This document shows, piece by piece, positions 43,771 to 55,038 of a stretch of DNA of 64,000 nucleotides. How positions within the stretch are numbered: the first letter of the stretch is position 1; each line of letters opens with the position of its first letter. The DNA lies in assembly GCF_000504245.1 (NCBI RefSeq), contig NZ_KI632509.1, forward strand, positions 681,723 through 745,722, written 5' to 3'. The notes beneath the pieces were generated by a model. The model was not told the DNA's origin and did no database searches. It worked only from the letters and a program-made list of their open reading frames with translations. A program made the position numbers and the translations under genes. The stretch is from Haloechinothrix halophila YIM 93223. Its GTDB lineage: Bacteria > Actinomycetota > Actinomycetes > Mycobacteriales > Pseudonocardiaceae.

Positions 43771-44459
43771 TCAGTTGTTCTCTTCTCGGGCTGGCGGTTC
43801 GGCCGGTTCCGCCGGGTCCACCAGCACCTCCGGCCGCTCTTCCTGCCCGGGTTCGTGATCGGTCACCGCGACCATCGCAGGCCGCAGCACCCGCTCGCCG
43901 AACTTGTAGCCGCGGCGGAGCACCGTTGTCACCGTCGGTTCCTTGACGTCCGATGACGTGTTGTGCTGCACCGCCTCGTGCACGCTCGGGTCGAACGGCT
44001 CGTTCTCCGTGCCGAACGATTCGAGACCAGCCTGCTGCAGCGTCGTGACCAGCTTGTCCGCCACCGCCTTGAACGCGCCGGTGAGATCGCCGTGCTGCTC
44101 CGCGCGCTCGATGTCATCGAGCAGTGGCAGCAACTGGTTGGCGAGGGACGCCTTGGCCGCCGTGGTGTTGGCGACCTTGTCCCGCTCGACGCGCTTGCGG
44201 TAGTTGGCGTACTCAGCCTGCACGCGCTGCAGGTCAGCAGTGCGTTCCGCGAGTTCCTTCTCTACGTCGGAGGCCGGTGCCACCGCATCGTCGACGATCT
44301 CCCCGCCCGCGGGCGGCCCTGAGCCATCCGCGGGTCGGGGGGCGTCCTCGACGATCGGTTCTTCGCGGAGTTCGCCCGTTTCGGGATCGATCTTGCGACG
44401 GTCCCGCACGATGACTGGCTCCTCCGGCCTGACGGCTTCGCCTTCGTCGTAGTTGCCAC

Positions 44460-44463
<4 letters not shown>
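43771..44463 (-). CDS. grpE: Nucleotide exchange factor GrpE
   Basis: 230 aa, GTG start that overlaps the dnaK stop (GTGA). An acidic N-terminal tail precedes the long coiled-coil helix ([26 protein letters not shown]) and the C-terminal beta domain with [11 protein letters not shown] and [20 protein letters not shown], which promotes ADP release from DnaK. A Pro/Glu-rich tail extends the C-terminus. Complete. Confidence 0.97.
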
Positions 44464-46319
<1,856 letters not shown>

Positions 46320-46358
46320 GGGTGGTCCTCCTGTGTCTAGCTGGGGTCTTGCGTTTAT

Positions 46359-46379
46359 GTTGAGTATGACTGGCTCAAG
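46359..46379 (-). promoter_or_regulatory. HAIR element 1 upstream of dnaK
   Basis: GTTGAGT-N7-GCTCAAG matches the HspR box consensus CTTGAGT-N7-ACTCAAG at 12 of 14 half-site positions, 40 nt upstream of dnaK. Confidence 0.87.
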
Positions 46380-46414
46380 TTCTAACCGGACGGGTTCGTC
46401 CGCGTCAACTCAGA

Positions 46415-46435
46415 CTTGAGTGAATCACACTCAAC
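46415..46435 (-). promoter_or_regulatory. HAIR element 2 upstream of dnaK
   Basis: CTTGAGT-N7-ACTCAAC matches the consensus at 13 of 14 half-site positions. Its start is 56 bp from that of the first site, close to an integral number of helical turns, so cooperative HspR binding is plausible. Confidence 0.92.
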
Positions 46436-46495
46436 CTCACTGCCCGTGTAACGGGTGGGGGTGCGGAGTTTGTTCCCGGCGTGATGCGGCTCGCG

Positions 46496-47215
46496 TCAGC
46501 CCGTGCGGACGGTGATGCTTCCGCTGTCGGCGTCCAGGTCCAGCAGGTGCGGTGAGTCCGGGTCGGTGCGGACGTCGATCTCCTCGCCGCCGGAGTCAAC
46601 CTGGGAGGAGACGTTGTACGCCACATCCGGCACGGTCAGCTCGATGGAGCCGGAGTCGGCCTGCGCGGTGACGTCGCTCGGCTTGTTCAGGGCGAGTTCG
46701 ATCTTGCCTGAGTCGGCGTCGACCTCGATCGGACCGCTGAGGCCATTGCCGGTGATGCTGCCGGAATCGGCGTCGGCCACGACCGAGCCGTCGATGTCGC
46801 TGAGCGTGATGCTTCCGCTGTCGGCGTCAACGTCGACGTCGGCGACGCCGTCGAGCACGATGCTGCCGGAGTCGACGCTGCCGCTCACCGTGGTGCCGAG
46901 CGGGACGACGACCTCGTAGCTGACGTCGCACCGCCAGCCGCAGCCGTCGAGTTCGAGGGTGCCGTCCTTCACCTCGAACGCGGTGTCCGGTTCGTCCCAG
47001 TGGTACCGGAGCTCCTGGTTCACCGTCGTGGTCTCGACGTCCTCGGCGCGGATGCTCACGTCACCGCTGTCGTTGTCGATCTCCACATGGCGCAAGGGCT
47101 CGGTGACCGTGTCGTTCGCCGAAGCCGTTGACGGCTTCCACCACCCGGTCGCGATCACCACCGCGACGCCGAGGAACAGCACCCCCGCGATCGCCCTGCT
47201 AGTTCGAGACACCAT
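46496..47215 (-). CDS. DUF4097-type beta-repeat exported protein
   Basis: 239 aa. A signal/anchor helix (AIAGVLFLGVAVVIATGWW) is followed by a right-handed beta-repeat: DSGDVSI, DSGSIVL, DSGSITL, DSGSITG, DSGKIEL, DSGSIEL and DSGSITV recur every 18-28 residues, the mark of DUF4097/bactofilin-like adhesin folds. Two cysteines (GCGWRCD) may form a disulfide. The protein is probably outside the membrane; its role is unknown, and relatives occur beside stress or anti-sigma systems. It is transcribed toward the dnaK promoter region but not linked to it. Confidence 0.87.
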   Translation of the reverse strand: MVSRTSRAIAGVLFLGVAVVIATGWWKPSTASANDTVTEPLRHVEIDNDSGDVSIRAEDVETTTVNQELRYHWDEPDTAFEVKDGTLELDGCGWRCDVSYEVVVPLGTTVSGSVDSGSIVLDGVADVDVDADSGSITLSDIDGSVVADADSGSITGNGLSGPIEVDADSGKIELALNKPSDVTAQADSGSIELTVPDVAYNVSSQVDSGGEEIDVRTDPDSPHLLDLDADSGSITVRTG

Positions 47216-47465
47216 GCCCTCCGTTCGAGATCCCAGGATGACGACGTTAGGACGTGGTGCGCCGGTGCCACATCAGGGACAACCCCCAGAAACGCCCTGA
47301 ACCGCGCCGGTGCGTATGTAGTGGGACGAGCAGATGTGTCTCGACACCGTCGACGATGTCAATCGCAAGATCGCGCCCACGGCAGCGAAGGCGTCTTTCA
47401 GCGCGGACTACTAACCTCGCGGGCATACGTCTTCGGCAAGCACGCTTTCGATCCCAGGAGGACTC

Positions 47466-48005
47466 ATGGCACAACCACCCAACCCGTACGACTTCCTGCC
47501 GCAGGTGCCCTCGTTCACGCTGCGCAGTAGCGACATCGCCGAGGGCGAGACGCTGGCGACGCCGCATCTGTCCGGCATTTTCGGCGCAGGCGGTGAGGAC
47601 CGCTCGCCACACCTGGCGTGGAGCGACTTCCCCGCCGAGACCAAGAGCTTCGCCGTCACCTGCTTCGACCCGGACGCCCCGACCGCGAGCGGCTTCTGGC
47701 ACTGGGCCGTCTGCAACATCCCGGTGACCACGACCGAGCTGCCGTCCGGCGCGGGTGACGCCAGTGGCTCCGGCCTGCCCGTCGGGGCGGTCACCCTGAA
47801 GACCGACGGCGGTGTGCGTCAGTACCTCGGTGCCGCACCGCCGCCCGGGCACGGCCCGCACCGCTACATCTTCACGGTGCACGCGCTCTCGGCCGACAAA
47901 CTGGACGTCGACGAGAACGCTTCGCCCGCGTTTCTCGGCTTCAACATGTTCGGCACCACCCTGGCGCGGGCGAGCATCACAGCGATCTACGAGAACAAGG
48001 GCTGA
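47466..48005 (+). CDS. YbhB/YbcL family (PEBP) protein
   Basis: 179 aa, AGGAGG 5 nt before the ATG. PEBP signatures: [40 protein letters not shown] (key CFDPDAP and HWAV) and [18 protein letters not shown]. Related bacterial proteins, named after Raf-kinase inhibitor relatives, bind small anions or lipids; no reaction is known. Cytosolic, no signal peptide. Followed by a strong bidirectional hairpin shared with the convergent TetR gene. Confidence 0.93.
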   Translation: MAQPPNPYDFLPQVPSFTLRSSDIAEGETLATPHLSGIFGAGGEDRSPHLAWSDFPAETKSFAVTCFDPDAPTASGFWHWAVCNIPVTTTELPSGAGDASGSGLPVGAVTLKTDGGVRQYLGAAPPPGHGPHRYIFTVHALSADKLDVDENASPAFLGFNMFGTTLARASITAIYENKG

Positions 48006-48023
48006 GCACCAACCATCCGCCCT

Positions 48024-48050
48024 CCCGCCCGGGAACCGCTCCCGGGCGGG
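48024..48050. terminator. Bidirectional hairpin terminator
   Basis: CCCGCCCGGGA (48024-48034) pairs perfectly with TCCCGGGCGGG (48040-48050) over a five-base loop, 18 nt after the PEBP stop and ending directly at the TetR gene's stop codon. Confidence 0.87.
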
Positions 48051-48644
48051 TCAGCGCGGCTTGAGCAGGTACTCCACCACGGGGCGCAGCTCGTCCGCCG
48101 TCGGCGGCTCGTCGTCGATCAGACCCTGGATCAGTAAGCCGTCGATCCCGGCGAGAAACACCCGGAACGCCACCTCGTCGTCGTGACGCACCATCGACGT
48201 CAAGACGTCCAACCAGCGCCTGGCGGCAGGGCGCAGCGCGGGTCTGCGTGACGCGAGCAGATACAGCTCGTACTCCGCCATCGTCCTGCCGCGCCGGGGC
48301 CCGAGCGCCTCGGCGAGTAGCGCGGATACCTCATCGGCCGCGCTTGGCCCGCCGCTTGAGTCCGACGATCGGCGCAGCCCCTCGCGGGAGCGCGCGCGGT
48401 CGATCATCCAGTACACCTCGGTGGCCATGTCCCGCGCGCAGGAGATGAGCGTCGCGATCAGCAGGTCATCCAGCGTGGCGAAGTGATACGTCGTCGAAGC
48501 CGTGGGGATGCTGGCCTCCCTGGCGACCGTCCGATGGGTGACGCCCGCGACGCCGTCCCGCTCGATCACCCGCAGCGTGGCGGCGATGATCTCCTGGCGA
48601 CGTCGTTCGCCACGTGCCTTGCGGCCGTCCGTTTGCACGCTCAC
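48051..48644 (-). CDS. TetR family regulator of the adjacent SMR pump
   Basis: 197 aa, GTG start overlapping the stop of the SMR gene (GTGA). Helix-turn-helix at about 18-60: IIAATLRVIERDGVAGVTHRTVAREASIPTASTTYHFATLDDLL, with THRTVAREASIPTASTTYHF as recognition region. The C-terminal domain has TMAEYELYLLASRRPALRP, a segment common in this TetR subgroup. Being in one operon with the efflux gene, it probably represses that operon and is relieved by the pump's substrate. A palindrome upstream of the pump gene is a candidate operator. Confidence 0.92.
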   Translation of the reverse strand: MSVQTDGRKARGERRRQEIIAATLRVIERDGVAGVTHRTVAREASIPTASTTYHFATLDDLLIATLISCARDMATEVYWMIDRARSREGLRRSSDSSGGPSAADEVSALLAEALGPRRGRTMAEYELYLLASRRPALRPAARRWLDVLTSMVRHDDEVAFRVFLAGIDGLLIQGLIDDEPPTADELRPVVEYLLKPR

Positions 48645-48970
48645 CGCGGCGCCCTACCTAGTTCGAGCAAGACGACTCCGCCGATGACGAGCCCGAGCCC
48701 CATGACCATCGGCATGGTGAGTTGTTCCTTGAAAAACACCACACCGACGGTCGCGATCAACGCGATCCCGAACGCCGCCCAGATGGCGTAGGCGACGCCG
48801 ACCGGCATGCCGAGCTTGAGCACCTGGCCGAGCGCGGCGAAGGCGAGCAGGTAGCTGCCGACCACCAGCGCGGAGGGCCACGGCCGGGTGAAGCCCTCGG
48901 ACAGCTTGAGTGCGGTCGTGCCGATGACCTCGAGCACGATTGCCCCGGCGAGGAGCATGTAGGCGGCCAC
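48641..48970 (-). CDS. SMR family multidrug efflux protein
   Basis: 109 aa from the GTG at 48970, with AGGAGG 8 nt upstream; the open frame upstream is promoter DNA. Four membrane helices fill the protein. The essential Glu is in YMLLAGAIVLEVIGTTALKLSEGF (VLEVIGT), and AYAIWAAFGIALIATVGVVFF and GLGLVIGGVVLLEL are typical of EmrE/QacC/Mmr proteins. It works as a dual-topology dimer that exchanges toxic cations for protons. First gene of an operon with its TetR regulator. Confidence 0.94.
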   Translation of the reverse strand: MAAYMLLAGAIVLEVIGTTALKLSEGFTRPWPSALVVGSYLLAFAALGQVLKLGMPVGVAYAIWAAFGIALIATVGVVFFKEQLTMPMVMGLGLVIGGVVLLELGRAPR

Positions 48971-48991
48971 GGCAGCACCTCCTGTCGCACT

Positions 48992-49005
48992 GTGTGATTT
49001 CACAC
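48992..49005. promoter_or_regulatory. Putative operator upstream of the SMR-TetR operon
   Basis: GTGTGA-TT-TCACAC is a perfect 14-bp palindrome 22 nt upstream of the SMR start, well placed to block transcription. Confidence 0.55.
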
Positions 49006-49149
49006 TGCGGTTCCACACTACCTGAACTATCGTCCAAGTTTGTCGGGAGTCGTAGAACACATCGACGGGACAAGGGCGCAGTCGATCGATTACCCATCAG
49101 TAGGGTAAGCCCGCTCCGTAAGCATTACGCCAGCAGAAAGGCCCGCTCC

Positions 49150-51528
49150 ATGGGTGCGCTAGAGCTCACGCTCGGCGGTATCGCCGTCCTGTTCAGCATC
49201 GTCGCGTGGGGAATGTTCGTCGCGACGGTCCTGCGCATGGTCAAGATCATCCGTCTCGGACAGCCCGACGCCACGCGCAACGGTCCGTTCGTGCCACGCA
49301 TGAAGACGCTGGTCAAGGAGTTCGCCGCCCACACGCGGATGAACAAACTGCGCCACGTCGGGGTGTGGCACTGGATGGTGATGTGGGGCTTCCTGATCGG
49401 CTCCGCCGTGCTGTTCGAGGCCTACGGCGAAGTGTTCGTGCCTAGCTTCCACTGGCCGATCATCGGTGAGTGGGTGGTCTGGAGCCTCGCGATCGAGCTG
49501 CTCGGGCTCGGCACCGTCGTCGGCGGCGTCGCGCTGGCGATCATCCGCCAGCTGAACCACCCGCGCCGCGCCGACCGGCAGTCCCGCTTCGCCGGGTCGA
49601 ACTTCTGGCAGGCGTACTTCGTCGAAGCTGTCGTGATCATCGAGGGCCTCGGCATCCTCGGCGTCAAGGCGTTCAAGATCGCCAGCGGCCTCGACCACTC
49701 GCCGTTGTGGGCGAGCTTCACCACCGCTCCGCTGGCTGAGCTGCTGCCGACCAGCCCGAACGGCGTCGTGATCATGGCGTTCATCAAGCTGATGGGCGCG
49801 ATGGTGTGGGTCGTCGTCGTGTCGCGTTACATGACGATGGGTGTCGCGTGGCACCGGTTCAGCGCGTTCTTCAACATCTACTTCAAGCGTGAGGACGACG
49901 GCAGCCAGGCGCTCGGTGCGCTGAAGCCGATGATGAGCGACGGCAAGCCGCTCGACTTCGAGGAGGCCGACCCGGAGAAGGACGTCTTCGGTGCCGGTCA
50001 GGTCGAGGACTTCTCCTGGAAGGGCTGGCTGGACTTCACCACCTGTACCGAGTGCGGTCGGTGCCAGTCGCAGTGTCCCGCGTGGAACACCGGCAAGCCG
50101 CTGTCGCCGAAGCTGCTGATCACGCAGCTGCGTGACCACGCCTATGCCAAGGCGCCGTACCTGCTCGAGGGCGGCAAGAAGGACATGATGGGCGAGGAGA
50201 TCGGCCTTGAGGGCGATGACCCGCATGCCGGGATCGACGTCCTCGCGCTGGCCGAGTCGGAGCGCCCGCTGATCGGCGGCCCCGAGGAGAACGGCGTCAT
50301 CGACCCGGACATGCTCTGGTCGTGCACCAACTGTGGTGCCTGCGTCGAGCAGTGCCCTGTCGACATCGAGCACGTCGACCACATCGTCGACATGCGCCGC
50401 TACCAGGTGATGATCGAGTCGAACTTCCCCACCGAGCTGGGCGGGATGTTCAAGAACCTGGAGAACAAGGGCAACCCGTGGGGCCAGAACGCCAAGGACC
50501 GGCTGGACTGGACCAAGGAGGTCGACTTCGAGGTCCCGGTGTTCGACGGCGAGTGGGGCGACACCGAGTACCTGTTCTGGGTCGGCTGCGCGGGTGCGTT
50601 CGAGGACCGCGCGAAGAAGACGACCAAGGCCGTCGCCGAGCTGCTGCACATGGCCGGCGTCAGCTACAAGGTGCTCGGCTCCGAGGAGACCTGTACCGGT
50701 GACCCGGCTCGCCGCGCGGGTAACGAGTTCGTGTTCCAGATGCTGGCGCAGCAGAACGTCGAGGTGCTGAACTCGGTGTTCGAGGATGTCGAGCCGCTCA
50801 AGCGCAAGATCGTCGTCACCTGTGCGCACTGCTTCAACACCATGGCGAACGAGTATCCGGAGCTCGGTGGGCAGTACGAGGTCGTGCACCACACCCAGCT
50901 GCTCAACAAGCTGGTGCGGGAGAAGCGGCTCACTCCGGTCGCGCCGGTTGCCCAGGGCGTGACGTACCACGACCCGTGCTTCCTCGGCCGCCACAACCAG
51001 GTGTACGAGGCGCCGCGTGATCTTGTCGGCGCGTCCGGTGCGCAGCTGCGGGAGATGCCGCGCCACGGTGACCGCTCGATGTGCTGTGGTGCCGGTGGCG
51101 CCCGGATGTGGATGGAAGAGCGCATCGGGAAGCGGATCAACGTCGAGCGCGTCGACGAGGCGCTCGGCACCGCGCCGACCAAGATCGCGACGGGCTGCCC
51201 GTTCTGCCGCGTGATGCTCACCGACGGCGTCACCCAGCGTAAGAATGACCAGCAGGCCGATGAGCACGTCGAGGTCGTCGACGTCGCGCAGCTGCTGCTG
51301 TCCTCGGTGAAGCGCACGCCCGCGCCGGAGGGCTCGGACGGTGCCGCCGCGCCGGAGCCGACGCCAGCCGCCGGCGCCGCGGGCAACGGCGCTGGCAACG
51401 GCTCTGAGCCCGAGGTCGGCGGCGAGGCGGAAGCCAACGGCGAGGCGGATGTGTCAACGGCGTCCGTCCCCAGTGGCACGCCGCTCCCCGAGCAGGACAA
51501 GCAGGACGGCGGCTCGTCCTCCTCTTGA
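49150..51528 (+). CDS. Membrane-bound Fe-S reductase of the Rv0338c/HdrD type
   Basis: 792 aa from the ATG at 49150, preceded by AGAAAGG; longer starts lack a ribosome site. The N-terminal 250 residues are a four- to five-helix membrane domain with haem-type histidines (VWHWMVMWGF, SFHWPIIGEW, VAWHRF), as in nitrate-reductase gamma-like subunits. Two ferredoxin motifs follow, CTECGRCQSQCP near 299 and CTNCGACVEQCP near 392, then two CCG domains (GCAGAFEDRAKK with ETCTGDPARRAGNE; DPCFLGRHN with CCGAGGARMW). It probably moves electrons between a membrane carrier and a cytosolic substrate. M. tuberculosis Rv0338c has the same build. A Gly/Ala/Glu-rich tail of about 70 residues is extra. Confidence 0.93.
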   Translation: MGALELTLGGIAVLFSIVAWGMFVATVLRMVKIIRLGQPDATRNGPFVPRMKTLVKEFAAHTRMNKLRHVGVWHWMVMWGFLIGSAVLFEAYGEVFVPSFHWPIIGEWVVWSLAIELLGLGTVVGGVALAIIRQLNHPRRADRQSRFAGSNFWQAYFVEAVVIIEGLGILGVKAFKIASGLDHSPLWASFTTAPLAELLPTSPNGVVIMAFIKLMGAMVWVVVVSRYMTMGVAWHRFSAFFNIYFKREDDGSQALGALKPMMSDGKPLDFEEADPEKDVFGAGQVEDFSWKGWLDFTTCTECGRCQSQCPAWNTGKPLSPKLLITQLRDHAYAKAPYLLEGGKKDMMGEEIGLEGDDPHAGIDVLALAESERPLIGGPEENGVIDPDMLWSCTNCGACVEQCPVDIEHVDHIVDMRRYQVMIESNFPTELGGMFKNLENKGNPWGQNAKDRLDWTKEVDFEVPVFDGEWGDTEYLFWVGCAGAFEDRAKKTTKAVAELLHMAGVSYKVLGSEETCTGDPARRAGNEFVFQMLAQQNVEVLNSVFEDVEPLKRKIVVTCAHCFNTMANEYPELGGQYEVVHHTQLLNKLVREKRLTPVAPVAQGVTYHDPCFLGRHNQVYEAPRDLVGASGAQLREMPRHGDRSMCCGAGGARMWMEERIGKRINVERVDEALGTAPTKIATGCPFCRVMLTDGVTQRKNDQQADEHVEVVDVAQLLLSSVKRTPAPEGSDGAAAPEPTPAAGAAGNGAGNGSEPEVGGEAEANGEADVSTASVPSGTPLPEQDKQDGGSSSS

Positions 51529-51653
51529 TCGCGTCGCCGATCAGCTTGCCCTCTCGTATGACGATTTAAATACGGCAAAGCGGACAGTATTTGGTCGCAC
51601 GGGAGGGTAAGCTGATCAACATCGCACTGACGCGCGTCGTCACTGTTCCGTGC

Positions 51654-52361
51654 CTAGCGCGTCGCGTGCTGGGCGCGCAGCTCCTTCGGGGTCGGCAACC
51701 GCTGGTGCGGGTCCAGCTCGAGCCCGCTCTTCGCGGCGGTGTCCGAGATCAGCAGCCACGCCCAGTCGACGAGTTTGCGGACCAGCTCCTCGCGGGTCTG
51801 CTCGTCGGGGTGCTCCAGCCATCGAGTCGTCGCGGCGTCGACGAAGCCGACCAACCCGTACGCCGCGGGTTCGGCCGCCGTGGTGTCGCCGCCAGATGCG
51901 TGCAGGTACTCCCGGAACAGCGCAGCGATGTGGCCGCTGACCGCGACCTTGACATCGTGGTACGCCGACGCGCCTGCTTCGCCGCCGATGTTGATGACGT
52001 ACTGATAGATCGCCGCGTGCTCCGCCATCCACGCGACGTGGGTGCGCACCGCTAGTTCGATCATCTCCATCGGCGTGCCGCGTGGGTTCCACACCGGGTC
52101 CAGCTCGACGACGACCTGCTCGATGACCCGCTCCGCGATCGCCGCCGCCAAGTCCGCCTTGCCGTTGAAGTGCCGGTACAGCCGGGTGCGTGGCACACCT
52201 GCGCGATCCGCGATCTGCTGCGTTGAGACGTGCGGACCGTGCTCGGTGATCGCCTTGAGCGCGGCGTCGACGAACTCCCTGCGCCTGCGTTCGCGCTGGC
52301 CAGCCCACCGCGTCGCGCGGCCGTCCTGGCGCGCGGGCACGGAGCGTCGTTTCACCGTCAC
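51654..52361 (-). CDS. TetR family transcriptional regulator
   Basis: 235 aa, GTG start. Helix-turn-helix at about 28-72: REFVDAALKAITEHGPHVSTQQIADRAGVPRTRLYRHFNGKADLA (key TQQIADRAGVPRTRLYRHF). The C-terminal ligand domain includes WMAEHAAIYQYVINIGG and GYGLVGFVDAATTRWLEHP-like helices. Divergent from the uncharacterised membrane protein gene at 52496, with a GGTAC-GTACC palindrome in the gap, so it probably controls itself and that gene. Confidence 0.92.
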   Translation of the reverse strand: MTVKRRSVPARQDGRATRWAGQRERRRREFVDAALKAITEHGPHVSTQQIADRAGVPRTRLYRHFNGKADLAAAIAERVIEQVVVELDPVWNPRGTPMEMIELAVRTHVAWMAEHAAIYQYVINIGGEAGASAYHDVKVAVSGHIAALFREYLHASGGDTTAAEPAAYGLVGFVDAATTRWLEHPDEQTREELVRKLVDWAWLLISDTAAKSGLELDPHQRLPTPKELRAQHATR

Positions 52362-52397
52362 ACGTCACAGTGTCCCAGAGGTACTGGAAATTTTAAT

Positions 52398-52412
52398 GGT
52401 ACTCGTTGTACC
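52398..52412. promoter_or_regulatory. Putative TetR operator
   Basis: GGTAC-TCGTT-GTACC is a perfect inverted repeat 37 nt from the TetR start codon, in an AT-rich stretch with further GTAC half-sites at 52380 and 52413. Confidence 0.55.
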
Positions 52413-52495
52413 GTACATCTAAGTGTGACCCGAAGTAACGCTAACCACTGGTAGCGGCTTCGGGTCGACGTCGACGATGACGGAAGCGAGCGGAT

Positions 52496-54358
52496 ATGGG
52501 CAGCGTGCGGGAGGCACCACCGGCCGGTGGCGCGGCACTCGACGAGGTGATCATCGCGGCCATCCTGGCGTTCGCGGTGATCGTGCCGCTGATGATCTTC
52601 GTGATGCGAGAACGGGCTGGCAAACGCACACTGCTCGGCAGGCTCGCCGACACCGTCTCGCGCTACGACGGCCTGCCGCGCTGGGCAGGGCTGCCGATCT
52701 ACCTGCTGATCCTCGCCGACATCACCGGCGGCATCGGGGTCTATTGGGACGTGCCGATCCACATGGAGCTTGGCCGCGACGAGGGGCCGCTGGCCAACCC
52801 ATCGCACTACCCGATCTACTTCGCGTTGCTCGGAATCTTCTCGGCCGGCGTGATCAGCGCGACGCTCGCACGCAAGGAACTGCCGCTGCGGACGTTCCGG
52901 ATCGGCCCCGCGTGGCGGGCACCCATGGGCTCGATCGTGGTGATGGTGTGCGGCATCGTCGGCGTCGCCGGGTTCCCACTCGATGACATCTGGCACCGGC
53001 TGTTCGGCCAGGACGTCACCGAGTGGGGCCCGACGCACGTCCTCATGATCGGCGGTGCGGTGCTGACGCCGATCGGCATCATGCTGCTGCTCGCGGAGGC
53101 GAAGCAGGTCGGCGCGCGGGCGATGACCGGGCGCGGCGAGAAGCTGTGGGGCGTGCTGGTCGGCGGTATGTGGGTCACCACGATCACCGCGTTTCTGATG
53201 GAGTTCGAACACGGCATCCCGCAGTTCCCGCTGCTCAACCAGGTCGTGCTGGTGGCGATCGCGACGACGTGGGGCCTGATCTACGCGCGGGTGACGTTCG
53301 GACCCGGTGGGGCGCTTGCCGCGATCGGGCTCTACGTGGCGCTGCGCTGCCTGCTCTACGTCGTTGTGGTGCCGTTCGACCTGACGCCCGCGCCGTTCCT
53401 GCCGTACATCGGCGAGGCGATCCTGATCGAACTGGTCGCGCTGGTGATCTCACCCAAGCGTGGGTACCTCTTCGGGGCGGTGTCCGGTGTTGCCGTTGGC
53501 ACCATCGGCGTGCTGTCGGAGTGGCCAGCGACGCACTGGTTCATGCCACAAGCCTGGCCCGCCGAGATGATCGGCAAGTTCATGGTGTTCGGCACGATCG
53601 CCGGGGTCAGCGCGGGTCTCGCCGCGGTGTGGCAGTTGCAGCGGCTGGACGAGATCGGACGGCGCACCGCGTCCGATCCGCGGCTTGGCTCCCGCACCCG
53701 TATGCGCACCACACACGCGCTTGGGCTCGCGGGCGCGGTGGGGATGGTCGGCGTGATGGCCGTCGTCGTGCCGCCGCAGGACCCGCCGCCGATCACCGGC
53801 GACCTGGTGGTGACCGAGGCGAGTGCTAGCCGCACGATCGCCAATGACACCAACGAGGGCGTGCCGCCACGCTGGGTGGACCTCGCGGTGACGCTGCACC
53901 CGAGCGACGCCGATACCGACCTGAACTGGCTGTCGGTGATCTCCTGGCAGGGCGGGGATTTCTTCCGCACGGAGATGGTCAAGGGCGCGGACGGCGTCTA
54001 CCGCTCGGAGCGGTCGGTCCCGGTGTACGGCAGCTGGAAAACCGGTGTCCGGCTGCATACCGGCAACAACCTGATGGCCGCGCTGCCGGTGTACTTGCCG
54101 TACGACAGCGAGATCGCCGCCCCGCCGGTCGCGGCCGAGTCGGGCACGCGGACGTTCGGCCCGGAGCACGAGCTGTTGCAGCGGGAGCGCAAACCGGGTG
54201 TGCCGGAGTGGCTGTGGACGCTGGGCTTCGTCGTCGTTGGCGTCGTGTGGTTCTCGGCCTGGATCCTGTGGGCCTGGATGTACACCGTCGCGGCGGCGGG
54301 TCCGGTGCCCGCGACGCGGCGACGTACGCAGCCGAAGGCGACCGCAGGCGTGCGCTAG
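52496..54358 (+). CDS. Uncharacterised polytopic membrane protein with C-terminal exoplasmic domain
   Basis: 620 aa. I do not recognise a named family. About eleven hydrophobic segments lie between residues 15 and 430. Conserved-looking polar residues sit in or near membrane ends: [52 protein letters not shown] and [10 protein letters not shown], i.e. repeated His-Asp combinations typical of metal-binding membrane proteins (inference). After residue 445 comes a soluble beta domain ([28 protein letters not shown], then [13 protein letters not shown]) resembling FixH/YtkA-type domains, then a last helix ([18 protein letters not shown]). Divergent from a TetR gene with an operator-like palindrome. 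Its stop overlaps the dcd stop by 4 nt. Confidence 0.82.
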   Translation: MGSVREAPPAGGAALDEVIIAAILAFAVIVPLMIFVMRERAGKRTLLGRLADTVSRYDGLPRWAGLPIYLLILADITGGIGVYWDVPIHMELGRDEGPLANPSHYPIYFALLGIFSAGVISATLARKELPLRTFRIGPAWRAPMGSIVVMVCGIVGVAGFPLDDIWHRLFGQDVTEWGPTHVLMIGGAVLTPIGIMLLLAEAKQVGARAMTGRGEKLWGVLVGGMWVTTITAFLMEFEHGIPQFPLLNQVVLVAIATTWGLIYARVTFGPGGALAAIGLYVALRCLLYVVVVPFDLTPAPFLPYIGEAILIELVALVISPKRGYLFGAVSGVAVGTIGVLSEWPATHWFMPQAWPAEMIGKFMVFGTIAGVSAGLAAVWQLQRLDEIGRRTASDPRLGSRTRMRTTHALGLAGAVGMVGVMAVVVPPQDPPPITGDLVVTEASASRTIANDTNEGVPPRWVDLAVTLHPSDADTDLNWLSVISWQGGDFFRTEMVKGADGVYRSERSVPVYGSWKTGVRLHTGNNLMAALPVYLPYDSEIAAPPVAAESGTRTFGPEHELLQRERKPGVPEWLWTLGFVVVGVVWFSAWILWAWMYTVAAAGPVPATRRRTQPKATAGVR

Positions 54359-54942
54359 CGGCGGGTGTCGGTGCGGTGGAAGTTCCGGTACGCCCTGCTC
54401 GGTGTCGGCCCGCGTTGCCCCTGGTAGCGCGAGCCCGCCTGCTTCGTGCCGTACGGGAACTCCGCCGCACTGGACAGCCGGAACAGGCACAGCTGGCCGA
54501 TCTTCATTCCCGGCCACAGCGTGATCGGCAGGTTGGCGACGTTCGACAGCTCCAGCGTGATGTGCCCGTTGAATCCGGGGTCGATGAAGCCCGCCGTGGA
54601 GTGGGTCAACAGCCCGAGCCTGCCGAGTGAGGACTTGCCCTCAAGGCGTCCGGCGAGGTCGTCCGGCAGCGTGACCATCTCGAAGGTCGAGCCGAGCACG
54701 AACTCGCCGGGGTGCAGCACGAACGGGTCGTCACCGGTCTGCTCCACCAGCGAGGTCAGCTCGTCCTGCTGCAGTGACGGGTCGATGTGGGTGTACTTCG
54801 TGTTGTCGAAGACCCGGAAGAACCGATCGAGGCGCACGTCGATGCTGGACGGCTGCACCATTTCGACGTCGAAGGGGTCAAGCTCAAGCCGTCCGGCTTC
54901 GATCTCTTTACGCAGGTCGCGGTCACTGAGGAGCACAGCCAC
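54355..54942 (-). CDS. dcd: dCTP deaminase (probably bifunctional, dUMP-forming)
   Basis: 195 aa, GTG start. The dUTPase-like trimeric fold shows the catalytic region [33 protein letters not shown], whose last Glu (in TLELSN) is the deaminase residue, followed by [12 protein letters not shown] and the C-terminal [15 protein letters not shown]. The M. tuberculosis enzyme (Rv0321) makes dUMP directly from dCTP, and the residues around [11 protein letters not shown] agree with that subtype. Supplies dUMP for thymidylate synthesis. Confidence 0.96.
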   Translation of the reverse strand: MAVLLSDRDLRKEIEAGRLELDPFDVEMVQPSSIDVRLDRFFRVFDNTKYTHIDPSLQQDELTSLVEQTGDDPFVLHPGEFVLGSTFEMVTLPDDLAGRLEGKSSLGRLGLLTHSTAGFIDPGFNGHITLELSNVANLPITLWPGMKIGQLCLFRLSSAAEFPYGTKQAGSRYQGQRGPTPSRAYRNFHRTDTRR

Positions 54943-55038
54943 ACCCTAAACCGTGGTGCGGGTGGGCGAGCGGCGGCGTACTCCTTCGTTATGGCTGTGA
55001 GCGAGGCCGTGCATGGGGTGGACGCAGCGGGTGCGTGG

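Noticed and set aside
46443-46455. CCCGT-GTA-ACGGG mini-hairpin near the DUF4097 gene end
   Set aside because: Only five base pairs and no T-tract; not enough for a terminator call.
49159-51267. A 702-codon frame opposite the Fe-S reductase gene
   Set aside because: Asp/Leu/Val/Arg-rich shadow; all four cofactor motif sets are on the plus strand.
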